A stretch of 64,000 nucleotides of DNA from Rhizobacter sp964253025 (lineage in GTDB: Bacteria > Pseudomonadota > Gammaproteobacteria > Burkholderiales > Burkholderiaceae_C), in assembly GCF_964253025.1 (NCBI RefSeq), contig NZ_CAXUQC020000001.1:2046001-2110000 (forward strand), written 5' to 3'. Of the stretch, positions 1 to 8,440 are shown one piece after another. The notes beneath the pieces were generated by a model, which was not told the origin of the DNA, made no database searches, and was given only the letters and a program-made list of their open reading frames with translations. Position 1 is the stretch's first letter; each line of letters begins with the position of its first letter. A program made the translations under genes and the position numbers.

Positions 1-544
1 CCGCCGTGTCTCCTTCCTGGATGTCGGCTTCAAACTGGCGGAGGCAGGCTTCCCGGTAGGCGTCGTACAGGGCGCGGTCGCCTTCGAAGTGCGACGCCAC
101 GACGTCGGGCTCTGCACTCGATGCAGCCGAACCACCGCTGACAGCCTCCGGGCGGCCCGGCGCAGGCGAGATCGCATCCTGAACGCAGGCCTCCAGCGTT
201 GCGAGGGACACCGGCTTGGAGAGGATGCGCCACACGGCGAGCGATTCGAGCCGTGCCTGCACACCGGCACCGACCCCGGCACTGAACACCGCGATGCGCG
301 CCCCGGCCCGCAAGCGCTGGTCATTGGCCAGGGACTCGATCAGGGACAGGCCGGATTCGCCGGGCAGCATCAGGTCCGTGATGACCAACGCAGCCGGCCG
401 CTGCTGCAGCGCGGCGCGCGCCTGAGCCACATCACCGCAGCTCACGAGTTCGATGGGCAATTCCTCGAGCGCCATCTCGACGAAACGCCGGACGGACGGG
501 TCGTCCTCGACGAGGACGACGCGAGGCCGTTCGAGAGACGGCAT
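1..544 (-). CDS. response regulator, 3' end cut by window edge
   Basis: Reading frame open from an ATG at 544 down to base 1, so the C-terminus lies outside the window. Residues 7-120 form a receiver domain: acidic pocket VLVEDD near residue 14, phospho-acceptor Asp57 in VITDLMLPGESG, Ser instead of the usual Thr in AVFSAG, and the conserved Lys in ILSKPV. What follows looks like a low-complexity linker, so an output domain may lie beyond the edge. It sits 72 bp downstream of the HTH-receiver gene on the same strand, probably in one transcript, and both lie beside the binding-protein/kinase pair at 1850-5205. Partnership with that kinase is inference. Confidence 0.85.
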   Translation of the reverse strand, partial: MPSLERPRVVLVEDDPSVRRFVEMALEELPIELVSCGDVAQARAALQQRPAALVITDLMLPGESGLSLIESLANDQRLRAGARIAVFSAGVGAGVQARLESLAVWRILSKPVSLATLEACVQDAISPAPGRPEAVSGGSAASSAEPDVVASHFEGDRALYDAYREACLRQFEADIQEGDTA

Positions 545-616
545 CAACGGGCCTCCCGCGACCCGGAGCACGCCGTCCCCGGCCCGGTGCAAGCGGCGCG
601 GCGGGTCATGGAAACC

Positions 617-1294
617 TCAGAGCGCGACGGCGGGACGTCCGAGGCATTCCGCCATCAGGGCCGGAAGTTCGGCGACGAGACGGGGCTTGTGGACGACCGG
701 CAGGCCGTCGAGTGCAAAGGCGTAGGGTGCTCGCTCCGTCTCGTCCAGCGAGGTGACGACGAGCAGGCGGCTGTGCACGAACTGCGGATGGGTTCGCAGG
801 CTCGTGATGAGCGTGGCGCCATCGATGCCGGGCAGCAGGATGTCGACGATGAGGACGTCGGGTTGCCAGGCGCCGACCATGGCCAGGCCGGCAATGCCGT
901 CGTCGGCAACGCGCAGCTGCACATCCGGGAAATGGCGCCGCAGCAGCAGCGACACCAGGCTCTGGAAATGACGCGAGTCCTCGATCAGCAGCACCCGCGA
1001 GCCACGACCGTCCCCGGCCGGGTCAGTGGCCCCAGGCGCGGCGCGGTCAGGGTGCGGTTCATGGCCGGGGCCGGAGGTCAGCGGTTCAGGCGCCGCGCCG
1101 CCAGGGCGATGCCGGTTACGCCAGCGCTCCACCGACACGCGCGAGATGCGGCGGTGGCCGCCGGGCGTCTTCCACGCCTCGAGCTCACCGCGGTCGACCA
1201 TCAGCTGGACCGACCGCACGGCCAGCCCGAGGATGCGGGCGGCCTCGATGGTGGAGCAGTGCTCGCTCGGCGGCGTCTCGGTCGGTGAACTCAT
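617..1294 (-). CDS. MerR/excisionase-type HTH fused to a receiver domain
   Basis: 225 aa from the ATG at 1294; the frame is open further upstream to 1390 but that extension is His/Pro-rich and unlike a domain. Residues 14-50 are a winged-helix DNA-binding domain of the excisionase/BldC kind (EAARILGLAVRSVQ, then TPGGHRRI). A linker of about 50 residues leads to a receiver domain from residue 100, with acidic LLIEDS and phospho-acceptor Asp151 in LIVDILLPGIDG. The order is DNA-binding first and receiver last, the reverse of OmpR/NarL regulators. The Lys in VVHKP is kept. Upstream DNA is locally AT-rich (1340-1375), a likely promoter zone. Probably the transcriptional output of a phosphorelay; the target is unknown. 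Confidence 0.85.
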   Translation of the reverse strand: MSSPTETPPSEHCSTIEAARILGLAVRSVQLMVDRGELEAWKTPGGHRRISRVSVERWRNRHRPGGAAPEPLTSGPGHEPHPDRAAPGATDPAGDGRGSRVLLIEDSRHFQSLVSLLLRRHFPDVQLRVADDGIAGLAMVGAWQPDVLIVDILLPGIDGATLITSLRTHPQFVHSRLLVVTSLDETERAPYAFALDGLPVVHKPRLVAELPALMAECLGRPAVAL

Positions 1295-1440
1295 GCGCAA
1301 TTCTGCCGGATCCGGCGTAGGGATTGAAGTGAAGCCCCTGGGCAAATGTTCATGATAATAGTGATGCATGTGATAAGGCACGGAACTCATGGGCCGACCG
1401 TCTCAGGCCGACGCCTCAAGACCGGCACCCGTCGCCGCGC

Positions 1441-1482
1441 CGAACGGCGAACGGCGAACGGCGAACGGCGAACGGCGAACGG
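1441..1482. repeat. heptanucleotide tandem repeat (CGAACGG)6
   Basis: Six exact head-to-tail copies of CGAACGG at 1441-1482, followed by a decayed copy (CGAGCGA). The tract lies in the intergenic stretch 1295-1849. A 7-bp unit shifts frame with each unit gained or lost. A different 7-bp tract occurs at 51062. Confidence 0.95.
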
Positions 1483-1701
1483 CGAGCGATGACGCCGTGC
1501 GCATCGCGATGTCGAGCCAGCGCTTGGCCGCCCTGCTGGGTCAATGCGGCCCGGCGCGACAACGCCAGCGCCTCGCCGCGCTCACGCATGGTCTCGACAT
1601 GCCGGGCCCAGCAGGAGCCGGGCGGGCAAAGGCAAGTCCATGTCGATGCCAACGACCTCCCGCTCACGACGCGCAGGCACCTCTGCACGCATCTGCTCGC
1701 C

Positions 1702-1848
1702 CGGATCACGCTGCCCTTCTTCCAGCGGGCGCCCGGTGTGGCGCTCACCCACCGCGAGCGCTACGATGGCTCCGGATTCCCGTTCAAGCTTCGCGGACTG
1801 GCGATCCCCCGGCCTGCCCGCTTCCTGGCCGCACGGTGGAAGGAATGA
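1702..1848 (+). pseudogene. HD-GYP domain remnant
   Basis: One forward frame carries the end of an HD-GYP phosphodiesterase core: ALTHRERYDGSGFP followed by RGLAIPRPARF, which corresponds to the family motif THHERWDGSGYP...GLxGxxIPxxARI. No upstream HD pair, no GYP-helix remainder and no plausible start are present, and the frame stops at 1848 just before the binding-protein gene. The rest of 1295-1701 contains the heptamer tract and no ORF I can support. I read this as debris of a cyclic-di-GMP phosphodiesterase or HD-GYP response regulator that once stood here. The adjacent receiver genes fit that, but it is inference. Confidence 0.6.
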
Positions 1849-1849
1849 C

Positions 1850-2698
1850 TTGACAGCGATCCAAGCGACAGCAGCACGGCCATCGCGCGGCGCCGCCCGG
1901 CGGGCTCATCTCCGCGTCCGCCTGGGCGTCGCCGCGGCACTCGCACTGTCCGGCGCGGCGTCGACCGCCGTCGGGGGCCCGGTGCTGGATCGCGTGCGCC
2001 GCGAGGGCGTGGTCAGGGTCTGCATCTGGCCCGAGTACTACGGCGTGACCTACCGGAATCCGCGCACGGACATGCTGTCCGGCATCGACATCGACCTGTC
2101 TCGGGAACTGGGCCGCGACCTGGCCGCGCGCGTGGAGTACGTCGAATCCTCGTTTCCCGACCTGATTGCCGACCTGCAAGCAAACCGCTGCGACGTGGGC
2201 ATGTTCGCCATCGGCATGCTGCCGCCGCGGATGGAGAAGCTGACGTTCAGCCGCCCTTACCTGCAGAGCGACATCTACGCGATCACCACCCGCAGCAGCC
2301 GCGTCGTGAAGGCGTGGCGGGACATCGACCAACCCGGCGTCGTGGTGGCCGTGCAGGCGGGCACCTTCATGGAGCCGGTGATGAAAAAGGCGCTCCGACA
2401 GGCGCGCTTGCTGTCCGTTGCCCCGCCTCGCACCCGCGAGCGTGAACTGGAAGCCGGGCGCGTCGATGTCTTCATGACCGACTATCCCTACAGCCGCCGG
2501 CTGCTGGACAACGCCGACTGGGCCGCGCTCGTCGCTCCGCCGGTTCCCTTCCACGTGATGCCTTACGCCTATGCCACGCGCCAAGGTGATGAAGCCTGGG
2601 CGGACACGGTGGATGCCTTCGTGCTGCGGATCAAGCGTGACGGCCGACTTGCTTCAGCGGCCCGGCGGCATGGGCTGAGCCCGATCGTGGTGCCATGA
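1850..2698 (+). CDS. periplasmic amino-acid-type (family 3) solute-binding protein
   Basis: 282 aa. I chose a TTG start at 1850 because AAGGAA lies 5 nt upstream and it gives an Arg-rich n-region followed by a signal peptide (VAAALALSGAASTAVGG). The mature part is a family 3 binding protein: RVCIWPEYYG, then GIDIDLSRELG, then PDLIADLQANRCDVGMF, with the second lobe DVFMTDYP. Its stop overlaps the ATG of the next gene (ATGA at 2695-2698), so the two are translationally coupled. No ABC permease or ATPase is nearby, so it probably presents a ligand to the membrane kinase encoded next rather than feeding a transporter. Ligand unknown. Confidence 0.85.
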   Translation: MTAIQATAARPSRGAARRAHLRVRLGVAAALALSGAASTAVGGPVLDRVRREGVVRVCIWPEYYGVTYRNPRTDMLSGIDIDLSRELGRDLAARVEYVESSFPDLIADLQANRCDVGMFAIGMLPPRMEKLTFSRPYLQSDIYAITTRSSRVVKAWRDIDQPGVVVAVQAGTFMEPVMKKALRQARLLSVAPPRTRERELEAGRVDVFMTDYPYSRRLLDNADWAALVAPPVPFHVMPYAYATRQGDEAWADTVDAFVLRIKRDGRLASAARRHGLSPIVVP

Positions 2699-5205
2699 TT
2701 TCCGGCGATGCACCGCGGCCCATGATGTCGTTCACGGCGAGCCGCCTGCTGGTGTGGGCCGGCTTCGCGTTGATCGGCGCGGTCATCGCGGGCATGGCGG
2801 CCTTCGCCTGGTACGAGTACCACGAAACGCTCGATGAGGAGGTCGACCGGAACCAGCTCCTGGCCCGCCTGATCGAGGGACACGCGAGCACGACCGTCGA
2901 GAGCGCCACCATCGTGATGGCCTCGGTTGCCGACATGGTGGCGTCCCGGTTGGCCACCGGGGACACGCAGCGCCTCGACGCGCTGATGACCCAATCCCTC
3001 CCTGGCCTGCCCTTCCTGCGCAGCATCGCGCTCCTGGACCGGCAGGGGCGCGTGGTCGCCAGTTCGTCTGCCGACGACGCCGGCAGGACCGTGCCGCTCC
3101 AGCCGCTGGGGGTGCTGCCCGCCGTGGACCGCGACGCGATCGGCCCGCTGCTGCGTGGCCGCGGCGTGGCCGACTTGGCGGGCCCGCCCGCCTCGACCGG
3201 CATTGCCTTCGTGCCCTTGCTGCGCAGTCTGTCCGACGGGCGAGGCGGCACGCTGCTGCTGGTCGGCCTGCTGAACCCGGACACCTTCGCCACCTATCAG
3301 GCGTCCAGCCTGGAAGGCGAGCCTGCCGGCACCTGGGGCATGTTGACCTCGTACCGCGGCCAGGTGCTCGCCTCCACCCGTACTGCACCCGTGGAACCGG
3401 GAGAGGACGTCTCGTCCAGCGCGGTGTTCCGCCAAGGACTGCCTGAGCGGGAGCACGGCGCGCTGGAGGAAGTCCGGGGCGACGTCAGGGAACTGGTGGC
3501 CTTCCGGGCGTCGCGTAGCCTGCCGCTGGTGGTGGTGGTCAAACGTCCTCATGCCGCAGTCCTGGCGCAGTGGCGGGAGGACAACCAGCCGTTCCTGCTC
3601 TTCGCCACCGTCGGTGTCGTCGTCGTGGCCGGGATGCTTTCGGTGGCAGCGCGCAGTCTGCGCGCTCGCGAGGAAGCCCGCTTGCAGCTGGACGAGGCGC
3701 AGACCCGGGTCGCCGAGAGCGAGCGGGAGCTGAGCGTTCTCGTGAGGAGCGTGCAGGAGCTCATCTTCAGAACCGATGCCCAGGGAAACGTGACCTTCGT
3801 GAACACCCGATGGTCGGCCCTGAGCGGGCGGACCACCGCTGAGGCGCTCGGTCAGTGCCTGTGGGACATCGCCACGCCTGCATCGCGGCCGGTATTGCAT
3901 TCGCTGTTTCGACTCGACCGCGACGACGCCGTCCGCACCGCCCCGGACGTGGCCGTCAACGGACCCGGCGGAGCCGAACGGCTGTTCGACGTGGCGGTGG
4001 TGCCCTTGCGCGAAGGCAGCCGCATCTCGGGTTTCGCCGGCAGTGCAGTGGACGTGACCGACCGGCGGCGCGCCGAGCGCCAACTCAAAGCCCAACTCTC
4101 CTTCACCGGCCTGCTGCTCGAGATCAGCCCCTTGCCGGTCGCCATGACGAGCGCCGACGGACGACTCGTCACCGTCAATCAGGCCTGGGAGGAGTTCACC
4201 GGCCACGACCGCACCGAGGTGCTCGGCCAGCCGGCAAACCGCTACCTGCCCGGTACCACCGAGGACGACAGCGCACTCGGCCTGCCGCATGGCGGCGACC
4301 GCGCCAGTCACGAGACCCGCGTGCGCCATGCGGATGGTTCGCGCAGGGATGTCGTGGTGACGCAGGTGAACGTGCCGAGCGAGGGACGCTCGTCGGCGGG
4401 CCGCCTGTCCGTGTTCATGGACGTGAGCGAGTACCGGGAAGCCGAGCGCGCCACGCGCGAAGCGCGGGACGCAGCCGAGGAAGCCTCCCGCGCCAAATCG
4501 GAGTTCATCGCGAACATCAGCCACGAGATGCGGACGCCCTTGCAGGCGATCATGGGGTTCTCGGAGCTGGGCGTCATGCGCAGCCGCGCCCACGAGAAGC
4601 TGGCCGACCTGTTCCAGGACATCCACAGCGCCGGCGAACGCATGCTGGCCGTGGTGAACGACCTGCTCGACGTGGCGAAGATCGAAAGCGCCGTCGGAAC
4701 CTTCCACCTTGAGCGCACCGACCTGCGGGGGCTGGTACGGGCCGTTGCGCGCGAGCTCGCCCCGCTCCTGGACCGCAAACAGCTCACCCTCGACCTCGCC
4801 TTGTCGGACACGCCCTTGCTGGCCAAGGTGGACCCGACCCGGGTACAGCAGGTCTTCCGCAACGTGCTGGCCAATGCGATCAGGTTCTCGCCCGCGGGCC
4901 AGACGCTGCAGCTGAGCGGCCACGCCGAGGAGGCCAGAGAGATCCGCTTCGAACTGCGCGATCACGGCCCAGGGATCCCCGAGGCGGAGCTCGACAAGAT
5001 CTTCGAGGCCTTCGTGCAGTCGAGCAAGACCAAGGACGGCTCCGGGGGCACCGGCCTGGGATTGGCCATCTGCCGCAAGATCCTCGACGCCCATGGCGGC
5101 GCGATCAGCGCGCGCAACGCCCCCGGAGGCGGCGCCGTGTTCAGCATCACCCTGCCGGCGAACGCGAGCGGTGAGACCCTGCCCGCCCCGCTCGGAGGAT
5201 CCTGA
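2695..5205 (+). CDS. membrane sensor histidine kinase, extracytoplasmic sensor + 2 PAS
   Basis: 836 aa. TM1 about residues 18-40, a periplasmic region of about 255 residues with dCACHE-like features, and TM2 about 300-320 (FLLFATVGVVVVAGML). A short coiled coil and two PAS domains follow (about 345-460 and 470-585). HisKA has His610 in SHEMRTPLQAIMGFSELG, and HATPase has the N box NVLANAIRFSP, G1 DHGPGIPE and G2 GGTGLGLAI, all intact. There is no receiver, so phosphate should pass to a separate regulator; the two minus-strand receiver proteins at 1-1294 are the nearest candidates. Its start overlaps the binding-protein stop by 4 nt, suggesting a ligand-loaded binding protein is one input. Confidence 0.92.
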   Translation: MISGDAPRPMMSFTASRLLVWAGFALIGAVIAGMAAFAWYEYHETLDEEVDRNQLLARLIEGHASTTVESATIVMASVADMVASRLATGDTQRLDALMTQSLPGLPFLRSIALLDRQGRVVASSSADDAGRTVPLQPLGVLPAVDRDAIGPLLRGRGVADLAGPPASTGIAFVPLLRSLSDGRGGTLLLVGLLNPDTFATYQASSLEGEPAGTWGMLTSYRGQVLASTRTAPVEPGEDVSSSAVFRQGLPEREHGALEEVRGDVRELVAFRASRSLPLVVVVKRPHAAVLAQWREDNQPFLLFATVGVVVVAGMLSVAARSLRAREEARLQLDEAQTRVAESERELSVLVRSVQELIFRTDAQGNVTFVNTRWSALSGRTTAEALGQCLWDIATPASRPVLHSLFRLDRDDAVRTAPDVAVNGPGGAERLFDVAVVPLREGSRISGFAGSAVDVTDRRRAERQLKAQLSFTGLLLEISPLPVAMTSADGRLVTVNQAWEEFTGHDRTEVLGQPANRYLPGTTEDDSALGLPHGGDRASHETRVRHADGSRRDVVVTQVNVPSEGRSSAGRLSVFMDVSEYREAERATREARDAAEEASRAKSEFIANISHEMRTPLQAIMGFSELGVMRSRAHEKLADLFQDIHSAGERMLAVVNDLLDVAKIESAVGTFHLERTDLRGLVRAVARELAPLLDRKQLTLDLALSDTPLLAKVDPTRVQQVFRNVLANAIRFSPAGQTLQLSGHAEEAREIRFELRDHGPGIPEAELDKIFEAFVQSSKTKDGSGGTGLGLAICRKILDAHGGAISARNAPGGGAVFSITLPANASGETLPAPLGGS

Positions 5206-5283
5206 CAGCCGCGACCGTGCGGGCCATTGCCCTGGGCGCCCGGTTCTGCGCACAATCGGCCGCTTCCTGTTGCCTCCCGGACG

Positions 5284-6693
5284 ATGACGGACACACTCCC
5301 TACCCCAGCGCTCGACCTGCCGCCTGGTTCCCCGATGTGGAACCCGGATTTCCTGTTCGGCGCCGGCACCTCGGCCTACCAAGTGGAGGGTGCCGTGTCC
5401 GAGGACGGGCGCACACCGTGCATCTGGGACACTTTCGCCGGTCGACCCGGCGCGATCCGGGATGGGGCGAGCGCAGCGATTGCCTGTGACCACTACCGCC
5501 GCTGGCAGGACGACATCGACCTGCTCGCGACGCTGGGCTTCGATGCCTATCGCCTGTCGTTCGCGTGGTCGCGCCTGCTGCGCGAGGACGGCTCCGTCAA
5601 CCCGGCAGGAGTCGCGTTCTATGACCGCATCCTCGACCGTCTGCTCGCGCACGGCATCAAGCCGTTCGTGACGCTCTACCACTGGGACCTGCCACAGCAC
5701 CTGCAGGATCGCGGCGGATGGTTGAACCGGGACACGGCCCATCGCCTGGCCGATTTCGCCGACCTCGCCAGTCGGCACCTCGGCGATCGGGTTCACGCCT
5801 GGACGACCCTCAACGAACCCTGGTGCTCGGCATGGCTCGGTCATGGCACCGGACTGCATGCACCGGGCCTGGCCGGCGAGGCCTACGCGGTGGAAGCCAT
5901 GCACCACCTCCTGCTCGGACACGGGCTGGCATTGCCCGCTTTGCGCGCCAACGGCGCACGCCAGGTGGGGATCGTCACCAACGTCACGGCGATTTCGGCC
6001 GACACGCAGCGACCGGCGGACCTGCAGGCCGTCGACCTCGCCCGCGCCTGCTACAACCACTGGGTGCTGGACCCGCTCTTCAAGGGCCACTATCCGGAGG
6101 CGCTCGCGTCCCTGTGGCCGGCCGCGCGCCCACCGATCCGAGAGGGAGACATGGCGTTGATCGCCGCGCCCATGGACTACATCGGCATCAACTACTACTT
6201 CCGGGCCAACGTGCGCAGCGACGGGGAGCACGGGTTCGCGGACAAGGGGCTGGACCGGGTCGAGCGAACCGTGATGGGCTGGGAGGTCTACCCCGCGGGT
6301 CTGCGAGACGTGCTCATCGGCTTCGCCGGCCGCTACCCGAACCTGCCGCCCGTCCACATCACCGAGAACGGCATGTCGAGCGACGACCACGTCATCGACG
6401 GACGGGTCGATGACGAGCAGCGCGTGCGCTACCTTCAACGCCACCTCGATGCCCTGGGCCAGGCCATTCGGGCGGGGGTCGACGTGCGGGGGTACTTCGC
6501 CTGGTCCCTGATGGACAACTTCGAGTGGACCGAGGGCTATGCACAGCGCTTCGGGCTGGTGCACGTGGACTACGACACCCAGGCCCGGGTGCCCAAGGAC
6601 AGCGCCCTCGCGCTGCAGGCGCTGCTGCGGCGCCGGCGAGAGCTCAGCGGCGCACGGACCGGAGCGAGTCGCGCAGCACGAGCTCCGGCGTGA
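5284..6693 (+). CDS. glycoside hydrolase family 1 beta-glucosidase
   Basis: 469 aa from the ATG at 5284; no signal peptide, so cytoplasmic. GH1 hallmarks in order: FLFGAGTSAYQVEGA (substrate-binding Gln), LYHWDLPQ, acid/base Glu in TTLNEPW, IGINYYF, nucleophile Glu in ITENG, and WSLMDNFEW near the end. Length is normal for bacterial GH1. It should hydrolyse beta-glucosides or cellobiose, possibly beta-galactosides or fucosides. The 3' end overlaps by 50 bp the end of the convergent LacI-family gene, a common arrangement for a sugar hydrolase and its repressor. No sugar transporter is adjacent. The 78-bp upstream gap shows no clear ribosome-binding site. Confidence 0.95.
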   Translation: MTDTLPTPALDLPPGSPMWNPDFLFGAGTSAYQVEGAVSEDGRTPCIWDTFAGRPGAIRDGASAAIACDHYRRWQDDIDLLATLGFDAYRLSFAWSRLLREDGSVNPAGVAFYDRILDRLLAHGIKPFVTLYHWDLPQHLQDRGGWLNRDTAHRLADFADLASRHLGDRVHAWTTLNEPWCSAWLGHGTGLHAPGLAGEAYAVEAMHHLLLGHGLALPALRANGARQVGIVTNVTAISADTQRPADLQAVDLARACYNHWVLDPLFKGHYPEALASLWPAARPPIREGDMALIAAPMDYIGINYYFRANVRSDGEHGFADKGLDRVERTVMGWEVYPAGLRDVLIGFAGRYPNLPPVHITENGMSSDDHVIDGRVDDEQRVRYLQRHLDALGQAIRAGVDVRGYFAWSLMDNFEWTEGYAQRFGLVHVDYDTQARVPKDSALALQALLRRRRELSGARTGASRAARAPA

Positions 6694-7657
6694 AGTCGCG
6701 CGCCACGGGCAGTGCGCGGGCGTAGCACTCGTTGATCAGCAGACGGCAGGCGTTGAGGCCCATCTCGTCGATGCGGGTGTCGATGGTGGTCAGCCGCGGG
6801 CTCAGGAACGCGCCCAGGTCGGCGTTGTCGTACGCGACCACCGAAATGTCCTGCGGGATGGAAAGCCCTGCGAGGTGGAAGCGGGACATCGCGGCCACGG
6901 CCATCTCGTCATTGGCACAGAAGAGGCCGGTGAAGCGCGCGCCCGACGCGAGGAGTTCATCGGCCGCGGCCCATCCGCCGGGCATGCTGAAATCGGCATC
7001 CACGATCGTCACACTGGACAGGTCCACTCCCCCGAGGTCCAGGGTCTCCATGAAGCCTTCCATGCGCTGGCGGTTGTCCGCGGCCGAGGCCAGACCCGAG
7101 ATGACGGCAATGCGCCGATGCCCATGAGCCAGCAGGGCTTCGGCGGCGAGCGCCCCGCCGCGGCGGTGGTCGACGCTGAAGCTGTGGCTGCGCATGCCCT
7201 TGACCGCCCGGTTGACCACCGCCAAGTGGGGAACGCGGCGGCGCAGAGCCAGGATGTCGCTGTCGCGGAGCTCGTTGCTGACGATGATGATGCCATCGCA
7301 CTGCCGGTCGATCAGGAACTCGGCGCTGTCGAGGGCGCGCTGGCGCGGATCGTCGTCCGGGCCCGCCCCGTTGGCCACGATCATGTGGCGATTGAGGCTG
7401 CGCAGTTCGACGTCGATCGCCCCCAGCATCTTGCCGAAGAAGGGGCCGAAGAGGTCGGGCACGTAGACGCCGATGGAGCCGGTGCTTTGCAAGGATAGCG
7501 CCCGGGCGACACTGGAAGGCCGGAACCCCAGCTGAGCCGCCGCTGCCTGCACGCGCGAGGCTGCCGCGGCGGAGAACGAGCCGTTGCCCGAGATCACCCG
7601 TGAGGCGGTTGCCACCCCCACGCCGGCCAGTTGTGCCACATCCCTGATCGTTGCCAT
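6644..7657 (-). CDS. LacI/GalR-family transcriptional repressor
   Basis: 337 aa. The N-terminal LacI HTH is clear (ATIRDVAQLAGVGVATASRV, hinge helix SSVARALS), followed by a periplasmic-binding-protein-like effector domain with GSIGVYVPDLFGPFF, CDGIIIVSNE, RIAVISG, FCANDEMA and VAYDN. The length is typical. It converges on the GH1 gene with overlapping 3' ends and very likely responds to a sugar released by or related to that enzyme, although it could also regulate distant genes. Upstream DNA (7658-7761) contains a CCGGG-N6-CCCGG inverted repeat near 7678-7695 that could be an operator; this is a weak reading. Confidence 0.92.
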   Translation of the reverse strand: MATIRDVAQLAGVGVATASRVISGNGSFSAAAASRVQAAAAQLGFRPSSVARALSLQSTGSIGVYVPDLFGPFFGKMLGAIDVELRSLNRHMIVANGAGPDDDPRQRALDSAEFLIDRQCDGIIIVSNELRDSDILALRRRVPHLAVVNRAVKGMRSHSFSVDHRRGGALAAEALLAHGHRRIAVISGLASAADNRQRMEGFMETLDLGGVDLSSVTIVDADFSMPGGWAAADELLASGARFTGLFCANDEMAVAAMSRFHLAGLSIPQDISVVAYDNADLGAFLSPRLTTIDTRIDEMGLNACRLLINECYARALPVARDFTPELVLRDSLRSVRR

Positions 7658-7761
7658 CGCGATGATTTGCCTGTTTGTCCGGGCATTGACCCGGGCGCCA
7701 TCATATCGAGGCCAGGCCCCGGGGAACTGCGGTGCGCCGGCCGTAACGCACGGCCGCCGAG

Positions 7762-8382
7762 TCAGGGCTCGGTGCGGGCGCTGACGACCTTGCCGGTGCG
7801 CGGCTCGAACTCGCAGCGGTACACGAAGGGCACGCGGTGCATGCCTTTGGCACGCTCCACCGAGCCCTGCCCTTCCATGCCGGTACGCCCGTTGGACGCC
7901 GGCTTGAGCTGGCGGGTGTCGGACCCGAAGGCAATGCGTCCCACACGGGGGTACTTCTCGCCGAGCACCGCCACGATCGCCGACTCACAGGCCTCCGGCG
8001 AGACATTGAGCAGGTCCGGCTGCCAGGCCTTCTCGGCCTGGGCTTCGGCACGGGCCGCCCCGGTGTCGCGGAAGACGATGCCCGAGGTGCTGGCGGCCTT
8101 CAGGTCGTAGCGGCAGCTGTAGGTGAAGGGCCGCGCGGGCCCCGTGTCGCCCCGGTAGCTGCCTTCCCCCTTGACCTCCGTCTCGTCACCCACGGCGGGC
8201 AGCACGCTCCGCCGGGCCCGCACGAACTGCACGTGGCGCGCGTCGTCCCCGCGCATCGTCCTGACCGTGTCGATCACGGCCTCTTCGCAGCGCTCGCCGG
8301 CCGTCTCGGCGGCGGACTGGGCAAAGGCGCTGCCGGCCAGCGCCAGGCCCAGCAGGAAAAGGGTTGTCGTGTGGAGTTTCAT
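7762..8382 (-). CDS. secreted protein of unknown function
   Basis: 206 aa. The start is taken at 8382, which has a GAGG 5 nt upstream and begins a clean signal peptide (LFLLGLALAGSAFAQ); an in-frame ATG 9 codons earlier is less likely. The mature protein contains two similar halves: each has a Glu-Ala...Val motif, an LR-rich stretch and a cysteine segment (FTYSCRYD and FVYRCEFE), and each half begins with a Cys-Glu pair (GERCEEAV, PEACESAI). This suggests an internal duplication of a small beta-rich unit with four cysteines. I do not recognise the family. It is a single gene with its own promoter, probably periplasmic. Confidence 0.75.
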   Translation of the reverse strand: MKLHTTTLFLLGLALAGSAFAQSAAETAGERCEEAVIDTVRTMRGDDARHVQFVRARRSVLPAVGDETEVKGEGSYRGDTGPARPFTYSCRYDLKAASTSGIVFRDTGAARAEAQAEKAWQPDLLNVSPEACESAIVAVLGEKYPRVGRIAFGSDTRQLKPASNGRTGMEGQGSVERAKGMHRVPFVYRCEFEPRTGKVVSARTEP

Positions 8383-8440
8383 GCGACCTCGGCCATCGGA
8401 ATGGCGCATAGCGTAGCAGGTAGGCCGACCCCGGGCGGCA

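Noticed and set aside
89..1288. 399-codon plus-strand open frame
   Set aside because: Antisense of the two receiver genes at 1-544 and 617-1294, which have full receiver motifs; the plus frame has none.
1441..1482. Short direct repeats as a CRISPR array
   Set aside because: The units are 7 bp and adjacent without spacers, and no cas gene is present; it is a simple tandem repeat.
2569..6564. 1331-codon minus-strand open frame opposite the kinase and beta-glucosidase genes
   Set aside because: It is the antisense shadow of two genes with clear domains; its residues are His/Arg/Val-rich with no motif. GC-rich DNA leaves such frames open.
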